Positions 1-6,502 of a DNA stretch of 11,214 bases are shown piece after piece. Origin of the DNA: Cellvibrionaceae bacterium. Lineage in GTDB: Bacteria; Pseudomonadota; Gammaproteobacteria; Pseudomonadales; Cellvibrionaceae. Below the pieces are notes generated by a model. The model saw only the letters and a program-made list of their open reading frames with translations. It was not told the origin of the DNA and searched no databases. Within the stretch, counting starts at the first letter, position 1; every line of letters starts with the position of its first letter. The DNA lies in contig JAOXRV010000440.1 of assembly GCA_025800435.1 (NCBI GenBank), forward strand, positions 1 through 11,214, in the 5' to 3' direction. Made by a program: the position numbers and the translations under genes.

Positions 1-2458
1 TGACTTGTACCACCAGCATAATACTGCTTTGTACCAGGGCACTTTCATCGGCGCTGGGCCAGGGGGCGTCAATTACATCGCCTTGTTTACCCAGCGCTGC
101 CCACAGGCTGCGGCAGATATGGGGGGTCACCGGGGCCAGCATCAGCACCACCAGCTCCAGCGCTTCGCGCTCAACCGCTAAGGTCTCTGGGCTGCTGCGG
201 TCCGCCTGGCGGGTGATTTCGTTCATCAGCTCCATCACTGCGGCAATCGCGGTGTTAAAGGTCTGGCGGCGGCCGTAGTCATCGCCTACCTTGGCCACGG
301 TGCTGTGTACCTTGTGGCGCAGCTTCTGCTGCTGCTCGTTTAAGCTATCGGTATTGAGCGCGGCCGGTTGGCCGGCGCCCAGGTGGCCGTGCACGGTCTT
401 CCACAGACGGCGCAAGAAGCGGCTGGCGCCCTCTACACCGGCGTCGTTCCACTCCAGGGTCTGCTCGGGTGGGGCAGTGAACATGGTGAATAGGCGCACG
501 GTATCGGCGCCGTATTTGTCCACCGCCTGCTGGGGGTCAATACCGTTGTTTTTGGATTTGGACATCTTGGTCATGCCGCCCAGTTGCAGTGCTTCACCGC
601 TGGCGGATGTGGCGGACAGTACCTTGCCCTTATCGTCTTTCTCTAGCGCCACCTCGGCTGGGTTATACCAGGTCTTGCTGCCGTCGTCGTGCTCTTGGTA
701 GAAGGAGTCGGCCAATACCATGCCCTGGCACAGCAGGCGCTTAAAGGGCTCGTCGCTGTTCAGCAGGCCTTCGTCGCGCAGCAGCTTGTGGTAGAAGCGG
801 GCGTACAGCAGGTGCAAAATGGCGTGCTCAATGCCGCCCACATACTGGTCTACCGGCAGCCAGTAGTTGGCCTTGTCGGGGTCGAGCATGACCGCGTCTA
901 AATCGGCGCAGGTGTAGCGGGCGTAATACCAAGAGGACTCCATAAAGGTGTCAAAGGTATCGGTCTCGCGCTCAACCGCCTGGCCATTGTGCTCGGCCTT
1001 GCGCCACTCGGGGTCGGCTTTAATGGGGCTTTGTACACCGTCCATCTCCACTTCTTCGGGCAGCAGTACCGGCAGTTTTTCCAGCGGTACCGGAATCTCG
1101 CCGCCATCGGCCAGGCTGTACATGGGAATCGGCGCCCCCCAGTAGCGCTGGCGGGATACGCCCCAGTCGCGCAGGCGGAAGTTGGTTTGGGTTTGGCCCT
1201 TGCCAAGCTGCACCAGTTTATCGGCGGCGGCGTTAAAGGCGGCGTCAAAGCCCAGGCCGTCCAGCTCGGCAAAGTGCTCGCCGGAGTTAACGGTTTGGGT
1301 GTCGCTCTTGCGCGCGTACCACTCTTGCCAGGCATCGGTGCTAAAGTGTTCGCCGGCCTCAGTGCTGGCAATTACTTGTTGGATGGGCAGTTGGTATTGC
1401 TTGGCGAAGGCAAAGTCGCGCTCGTCGTGGGCGGGCACGGCCATCACCGCGCCGGAGCCGTAATCCATCAATACATAGTTGGCCACCCACAGCGGCACTA
1501 ATTCACCCGATATGGGGTGAACCACTTTTAAGCCGGTATCCAGGCCTTTTTTCTCCATGGTGGCCATATCAGCCTCGGCCACGGAGTTGCTCTTACACTC
1601 GGCGATAAACTCGGCCAACTGGGCATTGTCTTTGGCCAGCTCCAGGCTGATGGGGTGCTCGGCGGCAATGCTTACATAGGTCACGCCCATCACGGTATCG
1701 GGGCGGGTGGTGTATACCGCAAGTTGGTCGAGGCCGGCAATGGCTTGTTCCAGAGCAAAAGTCATTTCTACACCGACGCTTTTGCCAATCCAATTGCGCT
1801 GCATGGTTTTAACCTGCTCGGGCCAATCGGGCAGTTTATCCAGGTCGTTCAGCAGCTCTTCGGCGTAGTCGGTAATTTTAATAAACCACTGGGGAATTTC
1901 TTTGCGTTCAACCAGCGCGCCGGAGCGCCAGCCGCGGCCGTCCACTACCTGCTCGTTGGCTAAAACGGTTTGGTCCACCGGGTCCCAGTTAACGGTGGCC
2001 ATTTTTTTGTACACCAGGCCCTTGTCGTATAGGCGGGTAAAGAACCACTGTTCCCACTTGTAGTAGTCGGCCTTGCAGGTGGCCAGCTCGCGGCTCCAGT
2101 CAAAGCCAAAGCCCAGGGCTTTCAGCTGACCTTTCATGTAGTCAATATTGCTATAGGTCCAGCCGGCGGGGGCGGTGTTATTGGCGATGGCGGCGTTTTC
2201 CGCCGGCAGGCCAAAGGCATCCCAGCCCATGGGGTGCAGCACGTTTTTGCCCTGCATGCGCTGGTAGCGGGAGATAACATCGGTAATGGTGTAGTTGCGC
2301 ACATGGCCCATATGCAGCTTGCCGCTGGGATAGGGGAACATGGCTAGGCAGTAGAATTTCTCGCGGCCGGGCTCTTCGCTTACTACAAAGCTGTTTTGGG
2401 CCTCCCAGTGGGCCTGGGCGTCTTGTTCGATAAGCTGGGGCTGGTATTGCTCTTCCAT
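1..2458 (-). CDS. leuS: Leucyl-tRNA synthetase (LeuRS), 3' end cut off by window edge
   Basis: This class Ia aminoacyl-tRNA synthetase charges tRNA-Leu with leucine in the cytoplasm. The visible 819 codons start at the ATG at 2458 (MEEQYQPQLIEQDAQ). The HIGH-type signature is HMGH at residues 49-52 (2303-2314). The CP1 editing domain has TTRPDT at 250-255 and the editing aspartate D345 in AVPAHDERD. KMSKS is at 631-635 (554-568), followed by KNNG. All these motifs share one frame, so no frameshift is apparent. The last visible residues, VVQV, match the start of the VVQVNGK motif of the C-terminal domain, so roughly 45-50 residues of a protein of about 860 are missing. The zinc-ribbon cysteines of E. 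coli LeuRS are replaced (NWDP for NWCP, DGRGWRS for DGCCWRC). I recall this zinc-less form from other beta/gammaproteobacteria. The gene has its own promoter and lies 77 bp from the upstream acyltransferase. Identification is very secure. Confidence 0.97.
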   Translation of the reverse strand, partial: MEEQYQPQLIEQDAQAHWEAQNSFVVSEEPGREKFYCLAMFPYPSGKLHMGHVRNYTITDVISRYQRMQGKNVLHPMGWDAFGLPAENAAIANNTAPAGWTYSNIDYMKGQLKALGFGFDWSRELATCKADYYKWEQWFFTRLYDKGLVYKKMATVNWDPVDQTVLANEQVVDGRGWRSGALVERKEIPQWFIKITDYAEELLNDLDKLPDWPEQVKTMQRNWIGKSVGVEMTFALEQAIAGLDQLAVYTTRPDTVMGVTYVSIAAEHPISLELAKDNAQLAEFIAECKSNSVAEADMATMEKKGLDTGLKVVHPISGELVPLWVANYVLMDYGSGAVMAVPAHDERDFAFAKQYQLPIQQVIASTEAGEHFSTDAWQEWYARKSDTQTVNSGEHFAELDGLGFDAAFNAAADKLVQLGKGQTQTNFRLRDWGVSRQRYWGAPIPMYSLADGGEIPVPLEKLPVLLPEEVEMDGVQSPIKADPEWRKAEHNGQAVERETDTFDTFMESSWYYARYTCADLDAVMLDPDKANYWLPVDQYVGGIEHAILHLLYARFYHKLLRDEGLLNSDEPFKRLLCQGMVLADSFYQEHDDGSKTWYNPAEVALEKDDKGKVLSATSASGEALQLGGMTKMSKSKNNGIDPQQAVDKYGADTVRLFTMFTAPPEQTLEWNDAGVEGASRFLRRLWKTVHGHLGAGQPAALNTDSLNEQQQKLRHKVHSTVAKVGDDYGRRQTFNTAIAAVMELMNEITRQADRSSPETLAVEREALELVVLMLAPVTPHICRSLWAALGKQGDVIDAPWPSADESALVQSSIMLVVQV

Positions 2459-2497
2459 CTTTTTGGGGTTCACTCTACTGTCTTGGCAAAGGGGCAA

Positions 2498-2526
2498 ATT
2501 ATACGGCCGGGGGCGGCCTGTGTCAG
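2498..2526 (-). promoter_or_regulatory. Sigma70 promoter of leuS
   Basis: Read on the minus strand, CTGACA (2526-2521, 5 of 6 to the -35 consensus) is followed by exactly 17 bases and then a perfect TATAAT (2503-2498). Transcription would start near 2491, leaving a leader of about 33 nt before the leuS ATG at 2458. No strong Shine-Dalgarno sequence is visible in that leader (only AGAGTGA-like). The promoter lies wholly between the acyltransferase stop and leuS, so leuS can be transcribed independently of the upstream genes. Confidence 0.8.
2505..2518 (-). other. GC-rich inverted repeat in the leuS promoter spacer
   Basis: GGCCG-GGGG-CGGCC (plus-strand reading) is a perfect 5-bp inverted repeat with a 4-base loop. 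It fits exactly inside the 17-bp spacer between the -35 and -10 boxes of leuS. In a transcript reading through from the acyltransferase gene it would form a compact hairpin 18-31 nt after the stop codon, but only scattered U residues follow. It is therefore at best a weak terminator. Confidence 0.5.
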
Positions 2527-2535
2527 GTGCTTTAG

Positions 2536-3456
2536 TTACTTCTTGTACAGGTCTTCGGCGCCGTCGGGGCGGGTTTTAAAGCGCCGGTGCATCCACATAT
2601 AGTCGGCCGGGTGCAGGCGCGCTGCGCTTTCAATCAGCTGGTTAAAGTGGCAGATATCCGCCTCTATATCGTCGCTGGGCATTTCGGGCACCGGCGCCAC
2701 TTGCAGTTGGTAGCCCTGGCGGGTGCGGTAGCCGTAGGCAAAAAACACCTCGGCACCGGTGCTGCTGGCAAAGCTGCTGGGGGTGGTCACGGTGGCGGTG
2801 GGGATGCCAAAGAAGGGTGCAAATACGCTGTTTTTACGGCCCAGGTCGTGATCCGCGGCAATTAAGCCGCTGTGGCCACTGCGCAGGTGATCGAGAAATT
2901 GGGATACTCGTTTATTGGAGATCAGCTCCAGGTTAAAGCGGCCCCGGCCCTTTTGCGCCATATATTCCCAAAACGGGTTGTTGTGGACTCGAAACAGGAT
3001 TTTGACACTGTGTTGCAGGGCCAGGGGCCCGTAGGCCATCTCCAGGCAGGTGTTGTGCATGGCCAGGATTAGGGTGGGCTTGCCTTCGCGCCCCTGTAAA
3101 TGTTCCAGGCCGCTAATTTGGGTAAGGCGCTGAACCCGGGATTTGCGCCCAAACCAGACTAGGCCAGATTCCCACAGAGCCATACCGGCTCCGGCAAAGC
3201 AGTCCCTGGCAATGGCTTCGCGCTCGGCGGCGGATTTTTCTGGAAAGCACAGCTCTAGGTTGCGCAGGGTTACCCGGCGGCGGCTGTTGGCAAACTTATA
3301 GGCCAGCGCGCCAGTGCCCCGGCCCAGGGCGCGGATCGCCGCCAGCGGCAGCTGCCCGACCAGCCATAAAATGGCAAACCAGAGCCACAGTAACCAGTAT
3401 TTGGGGAGTAGGAATTGGGCCTGAAAGCGATCTAGGTTTTGGTGCTGGCGAGACAT
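2536..3456 (-). CDS. LpxL/HtrB-family lipid A acyltransferase, downstream copy
   Basis: Late lipid A acyltransferases transfer a fatty acyl chain from acyl-ACP onto the primary acyl chains of Kdo2-lipid IVA at the inner face of the cytoplasmic membrane. The 306-residue protein has an N-terminal hydrophobic anchor (about 19-37, rich in W and L). It has the catalytic H-x4-E pair in HNTCLE (H134, E139), DHDLGRKNSVFAPFFG (202-217) and a C-terminal WMHRRFKTRP (288-297), all hallmarks of LpxL/HtrB. I chose the ATG at 3456 because its MSRQHQ.. start aligns with the MSKDHH.. start of the neighbouring paralogue. A TTG at 3477 with an AGGA nine bases upstream would add seven residues and cannot be excluded. 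It lies 81 bp downstream of its paralogue and 77 bp upstream of leuS. Whether it acts as LpxL, LpxM or LpxP cannot be told from sequence alone. Confidence 0.92.
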   Translation of the reverse strand: MSRQHQNLDRFQAQFLLPKYWLLWLWFAILWLVGQLPLAAIRALGRGTGALAYKFANSRRRVTLRNLELCFPEKSAAEREAIARDCFAGAGMALWESGLVWFGRKSRVQRLTQISGLEHLQGREGKPTLILAMHNTCLEMAYGPLALQHSVKILFRVHNNPFWEYMAQKGRGRFNLELISNKRVSQFLDHLRSGHSGLIAADHDLGRKNSVFAPFFGIPTATVTTPSSFASSTGAEVFFAYGYRTRQGYQLQVAPVPEMPSDDIEADICHFNQLIESAARLHPADYMWMHRRFKTRPDGAEDLYKK

Positions 3457-3465
3457 GACAACTAA

Positions 3466-3483
3466 CTGCTTGGACAAAAGCAG
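3466..3483 (-). other. Small hairpin just upstream of the downstream acyltransferase start
   Basis: On the minus strand CTGCTT-TTGTCC-AAGCAG forms a perfect 6-bp stem with a 6-base loop, ending 9 bases before the ATG at 3456. The alternative TTG start lies in the loop. The only AGGA Shine-Dalgarno-like sequence lies upstream of the stem. The hairpin could therefore influence which start is used, or bring the AGGA closer to the ATG. The latter is inference. Confidence 0.4.
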
Positions 3484-3490
3484 CGATCCT

Positions 3491-3505
3491 ACCCCAGAAT
3501 GGGGT
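3491..3505. other. Inverted repeat between the tandem acyltransferase genes
   Basis: ACCCC-AGAAT-GGGGT is a perfect 5-bp stem with a 5-base loop in the 81-bp gap between the two acyltransferase genes. No T-run follows on the minus strand, so it is not a typical terminator. It could be an intercistronic mRNA-stabilising hairpin. Confidence 0.35.
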
Positions 3506-3537
3506 TCAGGTGCTAGCGCGGGCTGGTAAACAGGGTG

Positions 3538-4482
3538 TTAGCCGGCATTATCCGATAGGCTCTGGTAAAGGCTGGCCTCGCCCTCGGGGCGGGTCTTAAA
3601 GCGGCGGTGCATCCAGATGTACTCTTCTGGGTATTGGCGCACTTTGGCCTCTACTGCTTGGCTAAAACGGCAGATATCGGCCTCGATATTGCCACTGGGG
3701 AAGTTTTCCCAGGGTGGTGAAATTTCCACCACATAGCCACCGGCTTCGCGCCGGCCGCAGGCAAACAGCACCTTGGCACCGCTGAGCCGGGCAAAATCGC
3801 TGGGGGTGGTGACGGTGGCCGTGGGGATACCAAAGAAGGGCACAAAGATGCTGTTTTTGCGGCCCAGGTCGTGGTCGGCGTATAAAACGCCGGTATTGCC
3901 AGCGCGCAGGTAGCGCAAGAAAGCCCGGGCCTTGCGGTTGGATACCATCACCAAGTTAAAGCGCCGCCGCCCCAGTTGTGAGGCCCATTCCCACAGGGGG
4001 TTGTTGTTAATGCGGAACATTATGCGCAAACTGTGCTGCAGCGATAGGGGCCCGTAGGCCATTTCCAGACAGCTATTGTGCATGCCAAGTAGCAGGGTGG
4101 GCTGGCCGCTACAGGCCTGTAAATGTTCAAGGCCCTCGACCCGATGCATATTGAGCACTCGGCGGTGGCGGGCCCACCAAATTAAGCCCGACTCAAACAG
4201 GGTTAGCCCGGCGCCTTTAAAACTGGCCAGGGCTATGCGCTGGCGCTCGGCCTGGCTTTTTTCGGGCAAGCACAGGCCTAAGTTACGCAGTGCAATTTTG
4301 CGCCGACGCTTGAGCAGTTTATATGCCAGCCAACCGGTGCCATGGCCAATGGCTTTGATGGCCGGGTAGGGCAGGCGGCCAATTAGCCACTGTATGGCCA
4401 ACCACAGCCAAATGCCCCAAAATTGGGGCAGCAGAAAGCGTGCTTGAAAAGTATCGGGCTGGTGGTGATGGTCCTTACTCAT
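3538..4482 (-). CDS. LpxL/HtrB-family lipid A acyltransferase, upstream copy
   Basis: This is a second late lipid A acyltransferase of 314 residues, clearly paralogous to the next gene downstream (roughly half of the residues identical by eye). Both carry a W/L-rich N-terminal membrane anchor (about 20-38), H-x4-E in HNSCLE (H135, E140), DHDLGRKNSIFVPFFG (203-218) and WMHRRFKTRP (290-299). The identical stretches ATVTTPS and HRRFKTRP also run through both. The start is the ATG at 4482. Only a weak ribosome site (AATAAAACC) precedes it. The C-terminus is about eight residues longer than that of the paralogue. Tandem genes on one strand suggest a local duplication with one copy per acylation step, or alternative chain-length or condition-specific enzymes as with LpxL/LpxP in E. 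coli. That division of labour is inference. Confidence 0.92.
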   Translation of the reverse strand: MSKDHHHQPDTFQARFLLPQFWGIWLWLAIQWLIGRLPYPAIKAIGHGTGWLAYKLLKRRRKIALRNLGLCLPEKSQAERQRIALASFKGAGLTLFESGLIWWARHRRVLNMHRVEGLEHLQACSGQPTLLLGMHNSCLEMAYGPLSLQHSLRIMFRINNNPLWEWASQLGRRRFNLVMVSNRKARAFLRYLRAGNTGVLYADHDLGRKNSIFVPFFGIPTATVTTPSDFARLSGAKVLFACGRREAGGYVVEISPPWENFPSGNIEADICRFSQAVEAKVRQYPEEYIWMHRRFKTRPEGEASLYQSLSDNAG

Positions 4483-4574
4483 GGTTTTATTGTATTGCCC
4501 CCGCCCGATAAGTATGGTTATTTTAGGCGCCTGGGGTAATTTTTTGGCACTTTAATTTACAAGTAGGTAGCAGT
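4483..4574. promoter_or_regulatory. Divergent intergenic region with an 8-bp palindrome
   Basis: These 92 bases must hold the promoters for the minus-strand acyltransferase gene and the plus-strand C-S lyase gene. I see the perfect palindrome AGGCGCCT at 4525-4532 near the centre, a possible plus-strand -10 (TTTAAT, 4551-4556) without a convincing -35, and a possible minus-strand -10 (TAAAAT just left of the palindrome). No promoter here approaches the quality of the leuS one. The palindrome could be an operator but is short enough to be chance. Confidence 0.35.
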
Positions 4575-5702
4575 ATGGATCCAGATTTTGACAAGGTGCT
4601 CGGGCGCAGCCCCAATTACTCTTTTAAATGGCGCCGCTATCACGGCCGGGATATTGTGCCCTGTTGGGTGGCGGATTCTGAATTTGCCACCCCTGCCCCG
4701 GTGCGGCAGGCGCTAACGGATTTAAGCCAGCACGGTGCCCTGGGTTATCTCTACCCAGATCAGTACGAGCAGGGTGCCCAGGCAGTTATTGATTGGTTGC
4801 AGTATCGCCATGGGCTTAAGATTCCCCCCGAGTGGGTTGTGTGGACGCCCGGGGTGGTGCCGGCCTTTAATATTACCTGCCGGGCCCTGACTGAGCCGGG
4901 CCAGGCCTTGGTGGTACAAACCCCCAATTACCCGCCAATTCTATCGGCCCACCAAAACCACCAGTTGCAGGGGCTGCAGGTAGGCTTGGTGGGCGCCGAG
5001 CAACAATTGGATTTTGAACGCCTGGAGCAGCACTTGGGCCGGGACGATTGCCGGGCGATGATTTTATGTAACCCCATGAACCCCAATGGCAAGGTCATTG
5101 CGAAGGCCGATTTGCAGCGCCTGGGGCAAATGTGCGAAGCAAATGGTGTGGTCTTGATTAGCGATGAGATTCACTCGGATTTAATCTTAGAGCCAGGCCT
5201 GGTGCACACTCCAGCCTTTGGCCTAGATGAGCTGCGCGATAACTCAATAACCCTGATGTCGGCAGGTAAGACTTTTAATATTGCCGGCCTTGGGGTTTCT
5301 TTTGCCATTATTCCCAATGCTGGTTTGCGTAAACGTTATAAGGCCGCGGCCAATGGGGTTTCGCCCTGGGCCAATATGTTGGGTTTGGTTGCGACGGCAA
5401 CAGCCTTTAACGATGGCCGCGATTGGTATCGGCGCCAGCTTAATTATTTGCGAGCAAACCGCGATTATTTGATCGCCGCCCTTAATCAAATTGGCGGCTT
5501 AAAGGCCGCTAGCCCAGAAGCCACTTATCTGGCTTGGATAGACTGCAGTGGTTTGGGGCAGGAAGACGTCCAAACCTGGTTTGAACGGCGCGGAGTGGGC
5601 CCTTCACCGGGTCGAGATTTTGGTGCGCCCCAGTTTGCGCGCATCAATTTCGCCTGTCCTCGTCGCCAGCTTGAAACGATTGTTGCCCGCTGTTCAAATT
5701 AG
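4575..5702 (+). CDS. patB: MalY/PatB-family PLP-dependent C-S beta-lyase (cystathionine beta-lyase-like)
   Basis: This 375-residue fold-type I aminotransferase-family protein most resembles the MalY/PatB group. Those enzymes cleave the C-S bond of cystathionine, cysteine or related thioethers, releasing a thiol, pyruvate and ammonia. Landmarks are VADSEFATP (33-41), GYLYPD (57-62), TPGVVPAFN (91-99), TPNYPP (116-121), CNPMNPNGKV (165-174), ISDEIHSDLIL with PLP-contacting D197 (195-205), SAGKTFNIAGLG with the Schiff-base lysine K232 (229-240), ATYLAWIDCSGLG (316-328) and FARINFACPR with the carboxylate-binding R356 (354-363). Its length is close to that usual for the family. Two motifs deviate from the form I know: ADSEF for ADMDF and NPMNP for NPHNP. 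Start ATG 4575 is preceded by TAGGTAG at good spacing. A terminator follows, so it is monocistronic. It may also act on methionine-derived or cysteine-conjugate substrates. The symbol denotes the family rather than a proven orthologue. Confidence 0.88.
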   Translation: MDPDFDKVLGRSPNYSFKWRRYHGRDIVPCWVADSEFATPAPVRQALTDLSQHGALGYLYPDQYEQGAQAVIDWLQYRHGLKIPPEWVVWTPGVVPAFNITCRALTEPGQALVVQTPNYPPILSAHQNHQLQGLQVGLVGAEQQLDFERLEQHLGRDDCRAMILCNPMNPNGKVIAKADLQRLGQMCEANGVVLISDEIHSDLILEPGLVHTPAFGLDELRDNSITLMSAGKTFNIAGLGVSFAIIPNAGLRKRYKAAANGVSPWANMLGLVATATAFNDGRDWYRRQLNYLRANRDYLIAALNQIGGLKAASPEATYLAWIDCSGLGQEDVQTWFERRGVGPSPGRDFGAPQFARINFACPRRQLETIVARCSN

Positions 5703-5757
5703 CGCAAAGTTTCGTTTCAAATTCCCTTTTAACGATGAGGCATTGAATGTCTTTGCT

Positions 5758-5784
5758 GGGGCAAGGGTTGCCCCTTAAGTTTTA
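5758..5784 (+). terminator. Intrinsic terminator after the C-S lyase gene
   Basis: GGGGCAA-GGG-TTGCCCC (5758-5774) is a perfect 7-bp stem with a 3-base loop, followed by TTAAGTTTTAT. It lies 56 bases after the stop codon at 5702. The tail is T-rich but interrupted by AAG, so efficiency may be moderate. On the minus strand no T-tract follows, so it should act one way only. Confidence 0.72.
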
Positions 5785-5876
5785 TCCCTCCCTTAATGTC
5801 TAGTTCTAAAGTTGTGCGTATAAAAGCCGGTTAGCCGAGATTGTAATAGCTTGGTATGGTTTTCATTCCCAGCTAC

Positions 5877-5904
5877 TTGATCACCAAGCTGCACCCAATA
5901 TGAT
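5877..5904 (+). promoter_or_regulatory. Candidate sigma70 promoter upstream of the adhesin
   Basis: TTGATC (5877-5882, 4 of 6 to consensus) and TATGAT (5899-5904, 5 of 6) are separated by 16 bases, predicting a start near 5911. The transcript would run about 630 nt before the adhesin ATG. The CRP-type site would then be centred about 13 bases downstream of the start, a repressing position. A second -10-like TATAAA at 5819-5824 lacks a good -35. Confidence 0.45.
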
Positions 5905-5915
5905 CCGATTGTTAG

Positions 5916-5931
5916 TGTGATGTAAGTCACA
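5916..5931. promoter_or_regulatory. CRP/Vfr-type cAMP receptor protein binding site
   Basis: TGTGATGTAAGTCACA contains both consensus half-sites, TGTGA and TCACA, with the required 6-base spacer. The flanking ATTG on the right adds a partial match to the extended consensus. No minus-strand gene is nearby (the closest starts at 4482 and faces away). The site therefore most plausibly serves the plus-strand adhesin transcription unit, about 610 bp upstream of its ATG, or an unannotated transcript in this region. Confidence 0.75.
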
Positions 5932-6179
5932 TTGAGGGTGTTTTTATCTGCAGGGATGCGGCTCGTAATTAGGACGAAAATAAGTCTTATCCCCCTGCGG
6001 GTCGGATAGATAAGAAATAGAAAGTTGATGCAGTGTCGCCCTTGTGCAAAAAGAGCCATGGGGACAGTTGTTGGCAGCTTTAGTAACAGCAGAAGTGAGT
6101 ATGTAAACTGGGAGCCGGTAGGCAAAAGCAAGGGCTTATTGTCAGGTTGCTGGGCTGGTGTGCAAAATTCGCTTGCTGT

Positions 6180-6189
6180 CACTTAAGTG
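6180..6189. repeat. Perfect 10-bp palindrome
   Basis: CACTTAAGTG is perfectly self-complementary and lies at the left edge of the most AT-rich part of the gene-free region. It could be an operator half-site pair. I do not recognise the regulator. Confidence 0.35.
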
Positions 6190-6330
6190 CTTTAAATGCG
6201 CTTTCTTTAGTTCTTTTAACTCCTCTTTGATTTTCATCTCTAGCACTTTTTTCTGGTGTGTGTTGGGAAGTCTCCATCAGATTGATTTTGGATTCCAATT
6301 GTTAGCTGTTGTTAGTTGCTTAGATAAGCT

Positions 6331-6425
6331 ACTACCGTAGACCGGCCAGAACGAACAGGCCTGTTTTTAAGCGCAATAATTTAACTAGGGTAGTTCCGGC
6401 AAGGGGCCGGTGCCTGGTCGGTAGT
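6331..6425 (+). other. Long-range inverted repeat, likely structured RNA element in the adhesin leader
   Basis: ACTACCG (6331-6337) and ACCGGCC (6341-6347) are perfectly complementary to CGGTAGT (6419-6425) and GGCCGGT (6405-6411), in the order needed for one coaxial stem. The two 7-bp helices are separated by an asymmetric internal loop (TAG opposite GCCTGGT) and enclose 57 nt. Inside lies the 12-bp palindrome AACAGGCCTGTT. GCCGG (6406-6410) can alternatively pair with the nearby CCGGC (6396-6400), which would break the inner helix, so two mutually exclusive folds exist. I recognise no known riboswitch: the conserved GEMM (c-di-GMP) sequences are absent. Confidence 0.5.
6354..6365. repeat. 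Perfect 12-bp palindrome
   Basis: AACAGGCCTGTT is fully self-complementary and is followed by TTTAA. It sits inside the long inverted repeat. As RNA it could form a small AACA/TGTT stem with a GGCC loop. As DNA it has the symmetry of a dimeric repressor site. A -10-like AATAAT (6375-6380) lies just downstream without a good -35. Confidence 0.4.
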
Positions 6426-6431
6426 GTCACT

Positions 6432-6502
6432 TGGAATCAAAACAGGGAAGCAATTCCATTAATAGTTAGCAGCGTTTCGTTTGACGACAGGACGGCGAGA
6501 CG
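6432..6502 (+). other. Two further potential hairpins in the adhesin leader
   Basis: TGGAAT (6432-6437) pairs perfectly with ATTCCA (6453-6458) across 15 bases. CGTTTCG (6473-6479) pairs with CGAGACG (6496-6502) across 16 bases with one G-U. Neither is followed by a T-run. They continue the impression of a structured leader between the inverted repeat and the ribosome site of the adhesin. Stems this short with large loops could arise by chance. Confidence 0.3.

Noticed and set aside
898..1501. Plus- and minus-strand open frames overlapping leuS
   Set aside because: LeuRS motifs are continuous in a single minus-strand frame across the region. The other frames encode no recognisable protein.
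4544..4560. Sigma54-like TTGGCAC with a TTTAC 12 bases on, upstream of the lyase gene
   Set aside because: The -24 part fits but the essential -12 GC dinucleotide is absent.
6110..6145. Possible c-di-GMP (GEMM) riboswitch around GGCAAAAGCAAGG
   Set aside because: The conserved GGCAAACC and GACGCAAAGCC segments with tetraloop and receptor are missing.
5793..6182. Minus-strand 129-codon frame in the gene-free region
   Set aside because: No Shine-Dalgarno, no recognisable domain, overlaps the CRP site and promoter motifs, and has an atypical composition. Probably chance in AT-rich DNA.
6158..6340. Plus-strand 60-codon frame MCKIRLLSLK...
   Set aside because: Cysteine/phenylalanine/serine-rich random-looking product without a ribosome site, and it runs into the structured element.
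6375..6390. Possible integron attC half-site ATTTAAC
   Set aside because: No matching GTTRRRY core with the required spacing and no integron genes. The match is too short to mean anything.
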